From contig NZ_CYSP01000006.1 in the NCBI RefSeq assembly GCF_001298735.1, positions 62,001-126,000 on the forward strand: a DNA stretch of 64,000 bases, read 5' to 3'. A program made the translations under genes and the position numbers. Numbering within the stretch: position 1 is the first letter of the stretch; each line of letters starts with the position of its first letter. Source of the stretch: Propionispora sp. 2/2-37 (GTDB lineage Bacteria; Bacillota; Negativicutes; Propionisporales; Propionisporaceae). This document shows positions 57,533 to 64,000 of this stretch, piece by piece. Below the pieces are notes generated by a model. It was not told the DNA's origin, ran no database searches, and saw only the letters and a program-made list of their open reading frames with translations.

Positions 57533-58282
57533 ATGATGATTGACGTGCAAGCGCTATACGCCTGGTTTTCTCAATATGTACATTCCTACTATAATCAGGA
57601 CCCGGATATTCAGTTTCATATCCGGCAAAAGGAAGAACATACCTTACGTGTGGTGGATTACTGCCGTAAACTGGCTCAATATCTGCAACTGAATGGACGG
57701 CAGCGAACGTTGGCAGAGCTGGTAGGTTTGTTTCATGATGTCGGGCGTTTTAAGCAGTACACAGAATATCAAACCTTTGATGACAGAAAGTCCGTAAATC
57801 ATGCAGAATTAGGGTTGGCAGAGATTTCCGGCCTACCGGAGTTAACGGTATTGTCAAGCGAAGAACGGGAAATTTTCGATTTTGCCATTCGCAATCATAA
57901 TGCCATGCAAATAGCCCCGGTACCCGATACGCAATATGAAATATTTGCTAAATTGATTCGTGATGCTGACAAACTGGATATTTATTATGTATTATCTCCT
58001 TTTTTACAACCACCTACGCCCGAGGGATATACCAAGTTGTTTATCGAGGATTTGCTGAACGGGAAGCAGTCCAGCTTTGCCAATATCAGGACACCGGATG
58101 ACAGTAAGTTGGTACGGTTGAATTGGGTTTATGATGTCAATTATTGCTGGACGTTAAGAGCGATCAGGGAGAAGAGCTATGTCGAGGAGATATTGTCCTA
58201 TTTGCCGAAAAATCAGGAAATTGAAGCTGCAGGTCAGCGCCTGCTGGCCTATATGGATCAGCGAATATCATCGGGGAAATAA
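57533..58282 (+). CDS. HD-domain phosphohydrolase
   Basis: A 249-residue HD protein. Metal-binding motifs: H near 33 (EEHTLRVVDYC), HD in LVGLFHDVGRFKQY near 68-82, H in NHAEL and IRNHNAM, and D in RDADKLDIYYVL. The HD family hydrolyses phosphate esters or nucleotides; the substrate is not evident, and YP-type cyclic dinucleotide motifs are missing. ATG 57533 follows GGGAAGTGA; the frame extends upstream to 57515 without a better site. Confidence 0.82.
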   Translation: MMIDVQALYAWFSQYVHSYYNQDPDIQFHIRQKEEHTLRVVDYCRKLAQYLQLNGRQRTLAELVGLFHDVGRFKQYTEYQTFDDRKSVNHAELGLAEISGLPELTVLSSEEREIFDFAIRNHNAMQIAPVPDTQYEIFAKLIRDADKLDIYYVLSPFLQPPTPEGYTKLFIEDLLNGKQSSFANIRTPDDSKLVRLNWVYDVNYCWTLRAIREKSYVEEILSYLPKNQEIEAAGQRLLAYMDQRISSGK

Positions 58283-58289
58283 CTGAGTG

Positions 58290-58320
58290 CAGCCGGTATG
58301 CGGACCGGCTGTTTTTTGTT
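58290..58320 (+). terminator. Rho-independent terminator after the HD gene
   Basis: CAGCCGGT (58290-58297) pairs with ACCGGCTG (58304-58311) and is followed by TTTTTTGTTTT. Confidence 0.9.
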
Positions 58321-58436
58321 TTAAGGCAGAGAAGAACGAAAAAATGATGATTTTGGCATTCAACTTATAAAAATAGCCGGATAGTCTCACAATATATAGA
58401 GAAAGCGACTATTTACTTTATAGGAGGAAAAGCTAG

Positions 58437-60560
58437 ATGAAGGAAGACAACAAGCTGATCAAGAGTTCCGATCCTGTCAGTGGCAGCGATGTAGAATCAA
58501 TTGCAAGCCGGGGTGATGCCAGCGGTACCAATCACCCAGGTGAACATTTTGATATTCATCACAACAGCAAAAAATATTTTGATATACAAAAGTCACCTTC
58601 TTCGATAGAAGCGGTACATAAATGGCAGCGCGAACATATTCAGGTGCATGACCAGAGTAAGGATGGTTTCCCGTTAAACGTAATTGTAGACCCGGCCATG
58701 CGGGAGATGTATCAGCATGTGCATGCACAAGGCTTAACCAATGTCTTTGATCGGTTTGAACAACAGGAAAAGATTCGTTGTAATTTTTGTCAGCAGGGCT
58801 TATCCTGTCAGTTATGTGCCAATGGACCCTGCCGTATCAATGCCAAAGTGCCGCGGGGAAATTGTGGTGTAGATGCTCATGTCATGGTGGCCCGCAACTT
58901 TGTTTACCGTCATGTGACGATTGGCACCTCAGCAAATATTTTTCACGCCCAGCAGGCGGCCCGTACTCTCAAGGCGGCTGCTGAGCACCCGCAAAGCGGT
59001 TTAAAAATACGCGATCGAGAAAAACTTCTGCACTATGCTAATCTGGCCGGTTTGTCCAGCCATGGCGATGATAATCAGGTTGCTGTTGCGTTTGCAACCT
59101 GGGTGCTGGAAGATATGGGACGCCCTTACTGGGAAGAATCAAAAATGACACAGGTCTTTGCCCCGGCCAAACGGCAGCAATTGTGGCGTAAACTTAATCT
59201 TTTCCCCGGCGGAGGGTTTAGTGAAGTGGCACTGGCACAAACCAAATGCATGACCAATCTGAATGCCGATCCGGTCGACTTTTTACTGACTGCGGTCCGG
59301 CTGGGCATTGCTAATGAATACCAGGGGTTGTTTGCCTTAGATATCTTGCAGGAGATTTTGATGGGAACGCAAAAAATCCGGACTGCCAGGCAGAACATGG
59401 GGCTGTTAAAAAAAAATATGGTCAATATCATTACAAATGGCCATATGCCATTAACCGCTCATGTGGTAATTGAGCAGGCCTCCAGAACGGAGTGGCAGGA
59501 AAAGGCCAAACAGGCCGGAGCAGAAGGGATACAGGTTTTGGGTCACGTTTGTGAGGGACAGCAGCTCCTAAACTACCAGCATACCGGTGAAATGAGCGCC
59601 TATGCCGGTCAGGAGGGGGAGTGGCTGTCGGAAGAATATTTACTGGCTACCGGAGCGGTTGACCTCTTTATGTTTGACTATAACTGCACCATACCTACCT
59701 TGCCGTTGTATGCAAAACGTTTTGGAACCACAATGGTCAGCACGCATGAAGTCATTCGCATGCCGGATACGGCTGTGATTGAATTTAATCCGCAAGAAAT
59801 GCGCAAGCAAGCTGATACCATTCTGGATATGGCCATTGCTGCCTATAGAAAGCGGCGGCAAGAAAGCAGAGAAGTGTATATCCCGCCGCATATTTCGGAC
59901 TGTATGGTTGGTTTTAGCACAGAATCGGTTAAAGCGGCTTTGGGAGGTTCATGGAAACCTTTGATTGATGCCCTTGTGGCGGGGAAAATCCGTGGCATTG
60001 CTACCATTGTCGGGTGCACTACCGCCAGATATGGACAGGGTGGCAGCAATATTTTCCGGATAACCAAGGGTTTGATTAAAAACGATATTTTAATTTTATC
60101 AGGCGGGTGCACTTCATCGGTTATGCAGTATACCGGGCTGGCTGATCCTAAAGCGGCGGAAGAATGTGGTCCCGGACTGAAAGAAATATGTAAAGCATTG
60201 GGTATTCCACCGGTACTATCGTATGGTGCTTGCGTGGATATTGGGAAAATGACGCAGACTGCCAAAGAAATAGCTGAGGCCTTAGAAGTGGATACCAATC
60301 AATTGCCCTTGGTTATCGGGGCACCAGAATATCTGGAGCAGAAAGCGGTTGCCGATGCCTGCACGGCCATCGCTCTGGGGTGGCTGGTGCATGTGGCGCC
60401 GGTTCCTTCCGTTACAGGCAGTGATGTTGTAATCAAAACGCTGACAGAAACAACAGAAACTCTCGGATTAGGAAAACTGACTGTGGAAACCAGTGCGGAC
60501 AAGACCGTTCAAATTTATATTGATCATATTGAAAAAAAACGACAGGAACTCGGAATTTAG
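58437..60560 (+). CDS. cooS: Anaerobic Ni-Fe carbon monoxide dehydrogenase catalytic subunit
   Basis: CooS interconverts CO and CO2. The 707-residue product carries cluster B Cys in CQLCANGPCRI near 124-134 and NCGVD near 142, and the C-cluster set: His in NGHMPL, Cys in GHVCEG, DYNCTIP, IVGCTTAR, SGGCTSSV and GACVDIG. The D-cluster region is CNFC near 115-118 with Ser123 where the hydrogenoformans enzyme has Cys47. About 76 extra N-terminal residues, His-rich, precede it. No cooC, cooF, acs or hydrogenase gene is adjacent. AGGAGG lies before ATG 58437. Confidence 0.94.
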   Translation: MKEDNKLIKSSDPVSGSDVESIASRGDASGTNHPGEHFDIHHNSKKYFDIQKSPSSIEAVHKWQREHIQVHDQSKDGFPLNVIVDPAMREMYQHVHAQGLTNVFDRFEQQEKIRCNFCQQGLSCQLCANGPCRINAKVPRGNCGVDAHVMVARNFVYRHVTIGTSANIFHAQQAARTLKAAAEHPQSGLKIRDREKLLHYANLAGLSSHGDDNQVAVAFATWVLEDMGRPYWEESKMTQVFAPAKRQQLWRKLNLFPGGGFSEVALAQTKCMTNLNADPVDFLLTAVRLGIANEYQGLFALDILQEILMGTQKIRTARQNMGLLKKNMVNIITNGHMPLTAHVVIEQASRTEWQEKAKQAGAEGIQVLGHVCEGQQLLNYQHTGEMSAYAGQEGEWLSEEYLLATGAVDLFMFDYNCTIPTLPLYAKRFGTTMVSTHEVIRMPDTAVIEFNPQEMRKQADTILDMAIAAYRKRRQESREVYIPPHISDCMVGFSTESVKAALGGSWKPLIDALVAGKIRGIATIVGCTTARYGQGGSNIFRITKGLIKNDILILSGGCTSSVMQYTGLADPKAAEECGPGLKEICKALGIPPVLSYGACVDIGKMTQTAKEIAEALEVDTNQLPLVIGAPEYLEQKAVADACTAIALGWLVHVAPVPSVTGSDVVIKTLTETTETLGLGKLTVETSADKTVQIYIDHIEKKRQELGI

Positions 60561-60566
60561 AAACGG

Positions 60567-60603
60567 AAAAGGAAACCACTTCATATAGCGGTTTCCTTTT
60601 TTC
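60567..60603. terminator. Bidirectional terminator between cooS and the Nudix gene
   Basis: AAAAGGAAACC pairs with GGTTTCCTTTT around a 12-base loop; T-runs exist on both strands, so it can serve both convergent genes. Confidence 0.85.
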
Positions 60604-60606
60604 TAC

Positions 60607-61221
60607 CTAATCAAACACGATTTCTTTATCTTTATTCTCCCGGAAGGCAAATAACATTTTAATTTGGTCCTCCGTATTGCGGCTGACTGATAATTTCGGC
60701 AGTTGGTCAAGCGGGAAATAATCAACGGCACTTGTTTCCATGCCTGGAGTCAGTGTGCCGCTGACCGGCTCACAAAGAAAAAACATTTTATAAATATAAT
60801 GAATATCCGGCGGGTGCGCATGCCGCTGCTTATCCAATACGGCCAGCAGTTTGGCAGCTCTAACGTGGAGACCGGCCTCCTCACGTACTTCTTTCACTAC
60901 GACCTCGCTTGGAGTAAAACCGATATCGGCCCAGCCACCGGGCAACGACCAGCAACCGTCGATGGTTTCTTTAACTAATAAGATTTTATTTTCTTTAAAA
61001 ATAACGCCCCGAACATCTACCTTAGGAGTGGCATAACCATGCTCATGGATAAAAATATTTTGAATCTGTGTAATGCTTTTGCCGATTAAATCAGCCAGCA
61101 TTTTTTCACTGATTTCTTTTAATTCCTCAAAACGTTCCAGATCATATTTATTTTGGGAATAGGTTAAGCCGTTTTGCGCAATGGATTGTAAACGTTGGAT
61201 ATAGGAAAGCCAGTGTTCCAT
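60607..61221 (-). CDS. Nudix hydrolase with N-terminal helical domain
   Basis: A 204-residue product of the family with a helical N-terminal domain (WLSYIQRLQSIAQNGLTYSQ, YDLERFEELKEIS) and a Nudix fold (about 68-195). The Nudix box is GWADIGFTPSEVVV then KEVREEAGL near 96-118: the first catalytic-box Glu is Phe and the Arg is Lys, while the metal-binding EVREE is kept. Relatives act on nucleoside diphosphate sugars or similar. AAAGGGACAG precedes ATG 61221. It is convergent with cooS. Confidence 0.85.
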   Translation of the reverse strand: MEHWLSYIQRLQSIAQNGLTYSQNKYDLERFEELKEISEKMLADLIGKSITQIQNIFIHEHGYATPKVDVRGVIFKENKILLVKETIDGCWSLPGGWADIGFTPSEVVVKEVREEAGLHVRAAKLLAVLDKQRHAHPPDIHYIYKMFFLCEPVSGTLTPGMETSAVDYFPLDQLPKLSVSRNTEDQIKMLFAFRENKDKEIVFD

Positions 61222-61319
61222 AATCTGTCCCTTTCTTTAGCTAGGATAAACTTGGGTAAGTTTCGTTATTATTGTATCAGAGAGTAGGGCGTTAGTCTAC
61301 TTATTAGCTATATAACAAG

Positions 61320-61345
61320 GCAGCTATCACCGAGGTAATAGCTGC
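61320..61345 (-). terminator. Hairpin terminator of the ferredoxin gene
   Basis: On the minus strand GCAGCTATTACC (61345-61334) pairs with GGTGATAGCTGC (61331-61320, one mismatch). The following CTTGTTATAT is only moderately T-rich. Confidence 0.65.
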
Positions 61346-61370
61346 TTCATACCGTGTTGCTTTGAGTTTC

Positions 61371-61538
61371 TTATTCACCGGGGCTGATGGCTCCAACCGG
61401 ACAAACTGAAGCACAGGAGCCGCAGTCAATACAGTTTTCGTCGATATTGTATTGAGTGTCTCCTTCGGAAATTGCATTGACCGGGCAGGTGGAAGCGCAT
61501 GCGCCGCATTTAATACATTCACTGTTAATTTTATACAT
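61371..61538 (-). CDS. 2[4Fe-4S] ferredoxin
   Basis: A 55-residue clostridial-type ferredoxin. Two CxxCxxCxxxCP motifs are complete: CIKCGACASTCP near 8-19 and CIDCGSCASVCP near 36-47, with the usual internal duplication. It carries low-potential electrons and is a plausible partner for CooS, encoded about 800 bases away and convergent with the intervening Nudix gene's opposite neighbour. AAGGAGGTGACATC precedes ATG 61538. A CRP/FNR-type operator lies in the promoter. Confidence 0.95.
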   Translation of the reverse strand: MYKINSECIKCGACASTCPVNAISEGDTQYNIDENCIDCGSCASVCPVGAISPGE

Positions 61539-61565
61539 GATGTCACCTCCTTATAGCTCACTTAC

Positions 61566-61571
61566 ATTATA
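61566..61571 (-). promoter_or_regulatory. -10 element of the ferredoxin promoter
   Basis: TATAAT on the minus strand (61571-61566), predicting a start near 61559 and a leader of about 20 bases containing AAGGAGG. No good -35 is seen, as expected for an activator-dependent promoter. Confidence 0.6.
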
Positions 61572-61589
61572 ACTAAAAGATAAACTTAT

Positions 61590-61609
61590 AATGTGATGCA
61601 TATCACATT
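61590..61609 (-). promoter_or_regulatory. CRP/FNR-family operator upstream of the ferredoxin gene
   Basis: AATGTGAT-N4-ATCACATT is a perfect inverted repeat matching TGTGA-N6-TCACA. Its centre lies about 40.5 bases upstream of the predicted start, the class II activation position. It is not the CooA type (TGTCG-N6-CGACA). Confidence 0.65.
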
Positions 61610-62214
61610 TTTCGGTATTGCCGTTAAAAAGCAAACCGCCAAACTATGGACATAGCTTATATGTATATATTTCACAGCATGGATATAAAATCCTTTTTAC
61701 ATATTTCTCATTCAAAAGAAAATATCATATTTTTTGCTCTGATGCCCTAGCGGATTAGCAAAACTTTTCGTTCACCGGCAATAAAATACGGCCGTTTTTT
61801 CATTTTGCAGATGATAGGAGACAGTGAATGTGATAATTTCAGATAATCCTGCATGCTTTTCAAATTATCCTGCTTATCCAATAAGCTTACAATGCAAAGC
61901 TGCGCGCAATTGCTTTTAAGCATTTACTGATTTCTAGATAACGACTCATACCTGCACAGTATCACCTTTTTTCACATTTGTAGTGAAGAGATATTAGTGA
62001 AACCCGGTAGATTAGTTTTGGACGTAAACATATATTGATTTCATTCTTAGCCGCTGCCAGCATATGCCCCTGCCTACGTAATTTATTATACTCCTTTGCT
62101 ATTTTTATATTAATATATTATATTACGAAGAAGGATTAGCTTTACAAGTTTTTCCGGACAATTGATTGGTAGTGAAAGGCAGCGTGTTTATAATACCGTG
62201 GAGCCGCAACGGAA
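61610..62214. other. AT-rich intergenic region with no recognised gene
   Basis: About 600 bases between the ferredoxin promoter and the aminotransferase terminator. I see no open frame with a ribosome site and family resemblance, no tRNA, and only small weak hairpins. Very AT-rich stretches occur near 62090-62135. It may hold an unrecognised small RNA or be decayed sequence. Confidence 0.5.
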
Positions 62215-62260
62215 GGGATATAAAGAGATCCTGCATTTTGGCAGGTTCTCTTTATATCCC
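62215..62260 (-). terminator. Terminator of the aminotransferase gene
   Basis: A stem of about 20 bases on the minus strand (GGGATATAAAGAGAACCTGC with its partner, one mismatch) begins directly after the stop codon at 62261. T-run weak (CTTCCGTT). Confidence 0.75.
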
Positions 62261-63556
62261 TCAAGGAAGAAGTCCTCTTCTTTGTAATTCCTGTTCGGTA
62301 CTGACCAGCTGGACACAGAGAACGAATAACTCCATGGCTTGTTGTAATTCCGGCAGAGGTGGCAGTGTAGGTGCAATACGGATATTTTTGTCTTCAGGAT
62401 CCCTGCCGTAAGGATAAGTTGAGCCGGCAGCAGTAAGGGTGACACCAGCTTGGGCTGCTTTGGCCACTACCTTCCGAGCACAGCCGGGAAGGGTATCAAA
62501 ACTGATAAAATAGCCACCGTTGGGTTTACTCCAGCGAGCGATATGTTTGCTTCCCAGATGAGTTTCTAGCAGAGAAAATACCAAATCGAATTTTGGCTTA
62601 ATGATGGCAGCATGACGGCGCATTTGACTTTCTACTCCCGCCAGATCTTTAAAGAAACGGATGTGACGCAATTGATTAAGTTTATCGGGTCCGATGGTCT
62701 GCTGCAGCATTTGTTTTTTCAGCCAGTTGATATTGGCTTCACTGGCGCCAACCATAGCAATTCCCGCGCCAGGGAAGCTGACTTTAGAGGTTGAAGCAAA
62801 CATAAACACCCGGTCGGGATGACCGGCTTGTTTACAGGCTGTCAGGATATTCAGCAAATGATCCGGAGTATCAGTGAGATGGTGTATGGCATAGGCATTA
62901 TCCCAGAAGATTCGAAAATCACCGGCTTTTGCCGGCATGGCAGCCAAGCGCTTCACAACGCTGTCAGAATAAGTTATTCCGGTGGGATTGCTGTATTTGG
63001 GAACACACCAGATCCCTTTGATGCTTTCATCTTGTGCTACCAATTTTTCTACCTGGTCCATGTCCGGACCAGCGGATTGATAATGGATGGTGATCATTTC
63101 AATTCCAAGATATTCACAGATACCAAAATGGCGGTCATAACCAGGGCTGGGACAGAGAAATTTTATTTTAGGATAGTTTTTCCAGGCAGTTTGGCTATCC
63201 GGGAACCCGTGCAAGATGGCGCGGACGATCAAGTCGTGCATTAATGCCAAACTGGAGTTGCCGCTGACAATGATTTCACTGGTTGTGGTTTCTAATATCC
63301 GGGAACATAATTCTTTAGCTTCAGGGATACCGTCAACACCGCCATAATTACGGCAGTCAATACCGTCGGCCGACCGGTAATCAGTTGGTTGTAAACAGTC
63401 AATTAGGCCGGAAGACAGATCTAATTGTTCAGCACAGGGTTTTCCCCGTGACATATCCAGTTTTAATTTTTTATCCTGAAAATTCCGGTAGTTTTGGGAT
63501 AATGTGGCATAATGTTCTTGCAGTTCGGCATCAGCCATCATTTCCAATTGGGTCAT
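62261..63556 (-). CDS. Aspartate aminotransferase, subgroup Ic type
   Basis: The 431-residue PLP enzyme begins with the family hallmark LKLDMSRGKPCAEQLDLSSG near 31-50, has VSGNSSLALMHDL, CPSPGYDRHF, PKYSNPTGITY and the Schiff-base Lys in FASTSKVSFPGAG near 254-266, with RIAPTLPPLPEL near the C-terminus. This family (recently assigned subgroup Ic) transaminates aspartate with 2-oxoglutarate. AAAGGAGCG lies 9 bases before ATG 63556. It is monocistronic and divergent from recQ. Confidence 0.88.
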   Translation of the reverse strand: MTQLEMMADAELQEHYATLSQNYRNFQDKKLKLDMSRGKPCAEQLDLSSGLIDCLQPTDYRSADGIDCRNYGGVDGIPEAKELCSRILETTTSEIIVSGNSSLALMHDLIVRAILHGFPDSQTAWKNYPKIKFLCPSPGYDRHFGICEYLGIEMITIHYQSAGPDMDQVEKLVAQDESIKGIWCVPKYSNPTGITYSDSVVKRLAAMPAKAGDFRIFWDNAYAIHHLTDTPDHLLNILTACKQAGHPDRVFMFASTSKVSFPGAGIAMVGASEANINWLKKQMLQQTIGPDKLNQLRHIRFFKDLAGVESQMRRHAAIIKPKFDLVFSLLETHLGSKHIARWSKPNGGYFISFDTLPGCARKVVAKAAQAGVTLTAAGSTYPYGRDPEDKNIRIAPTLPPLPELQQAMELFVLCVQLVSTEQELQRRGLLP

Positions 63557-63766
63557 TTTACATCGCGCTCCTTTTTATCCTTTTCCATTATACGCGACTT
63601 AACGAAATTCAGGCAACAGGTAGAGCTGAAAAAAATCAAGTATCTTGTATTCACCACACAAAAAGCGCAATGCGGAAAGGCACCTTCGAAGATGGGGAAG
63701 CTGCAGGATTTTAATAATCGCATTTCGAATGTAATATAGTAGTATAATTTGACAGAGGAGAGCAAT

Positions 63767-64000
63767 ATGTTAACTCAGGCACGGAATATATTGCAACAGT
63801 ATTACGGATATCCGGAGTTTCGTCCGGGACAGGCCGATATCATTGACAGCTTATTGCGCGGGAGGGATACCTTGGCGATTATGCCGACAGGTGCAGGAAA
63901 ATCGCTATGTTTTCAAATTCCGGCTTTATTATTTTCGGGAATTACAGTGGTCATTTCCCCATTGATTTCCTTAATGAAAGATCAGGTGGATTCTCTTTCC
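63767..64000 (+). CDS. recQ: ATP-dependent DNA helicase RecQ, N-terminal part only
   Basis: The open frame runs from ATG 63767 (after GAGGAGAGC) to the window edge, 78 codons. It shows the RecQ start [19 protein letters not shown], Walker [16 protein letters not shown] and the DEAH-superfamily motif [12 protein letters not shown]. RecQ unwinds recombination and fork structures. A TATAAT at 63743-63748 may be its -10. Confidence 0.92.
   Translation, partial: MLTQARNILQQYYGYPEFRPGQADIIDSLLRGRDTLAIMPTGAGKSLCFQIPALLFSGITVVISPLISLMKDQVDSLS

Noticed and set aside
58350-58436. Promoter before cooS (TTGGCA at 58353)
   Set aside because: No -10 at 16-18 bases and no CooA or CRP/FNR palindrome found in the leader.
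61304-61561. Open frame of 85 codons on the minus strand over the ferredoxin
   Set aside because: It is a shifted frame of the same DNA. The real gene is the 55-codon frame 61538-61371 with two complete CxxCxxCxxxCP motifs and AAGGAGG before its ATG.
62166-62411. 81-codon plus-strand frame over the aminotransferase end
   Set aside because: It crosses the terminator hairpin and the conserved C-terminus of the minus-strand gene; no ribosome site.

Overview
The window reads as chromosome of a spore-forming diderm Firmicute, most likely a Negativicute of the Sporomusaceae type (Sporomusa, Pelosinus, Acetonema relatives). Endospore genes (yabG, SPOCS-domain coat-like proteins, spoIID, spoIIQ-type, spoIIID, ywmB) lie beside genes that only make sense with an outer membrane: flagellar L- and P-ring genes flgH and flgI, and an MlaE/MlaF/MlaD lipid transport set whose MlaD ends in a beta-barrel-like region. 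An isolated Ni-Fe CO dehydrogenase (cooS) and a small 2[4Fe-4S] ferredoxin indicate an anaerobe. Genus is not established from sequence reading alone.

Layout. 1-8.2 kb: glycosyltransferase end, yabG, rmuC, a secreted CAP protein, a divergent pair of Cys/His/Asp-rich and SPOCS-domain proteins, a HipA-like kinase and an L,D-transpeptidase. 8.4-11.9 kb: cyanophycinase and cyanophycin synthetase. 12-20.6 kb: cheW, ispE, a GntR regulator, a nucleotidyltransferase, purR, glmU, prs, pth and an orphan radical SAM gene. 20.6-30.1 kb: rpmE, yqhQ-like, prfA, prmC, tsaC, mntP, ywlE, ywlG, glyA, upp, comEB and a tandem MazG-like gene. 30.3-40.1 kb: undecaprenyl-phosphate GlcNAc-1-P transferase, UDP-GlcNAc 2-epimerase and the full F1Fo ATP synthase operon (atpZ, I, B, E, F, H, A, G, D, C). 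40.2-45.9 kb: ywmB, murA, spoIID, spoIIQ-like, spoIIID, mbl. 46-50.7 kb: flgF, flgG, flgA, flgH, flgI, flgJ. 50.7-58.3 kb: an AMIN/phosphodiester glycosidase protein, a barrel-sandwich protein, an S55-like protein, mlaEFD and an HD hydrolase. 58.4-64 kb: cooS, a Nudix hydrolase, ferredoxin, a type Ic aspartate aminotransferase and the start of recQ.

Much of the order (rpmE-prfA-prmC-tsaC-mntP-ywlE-ywlG-glyA-upp-comEB-atp-ywmB-murA-spoIID-spoIIQ-spoIIID-mbl-flhO/P) follows Bacillus subtilis. The departures are the informative parts: about 10 kb of coat, envelope and storage genes between yabG and ispE, the outer-membrane additions to the flagellar and lipid-transport genes, and the cooS/ferredoxin end.

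Strongest leads: a SPOCS protein carrying a Cys/His/Asp metal-binding repeat inside its domain, next to a divergent Cys/His-rich partner with a matching sigma-K-like promoter; an S55-type protein whose catalytic motifs are in the reverse order to SpoIVB; an apparent CTG start for atpD; a CooS with an unusual D-cluster motif and a long N-terminal extension; and a perfect CRP/FNR-type operator placed for class II activation of the ferredoxin gene. No rRNA, tRNA, CRISPR array, insertion sequence or prophage was recognised.
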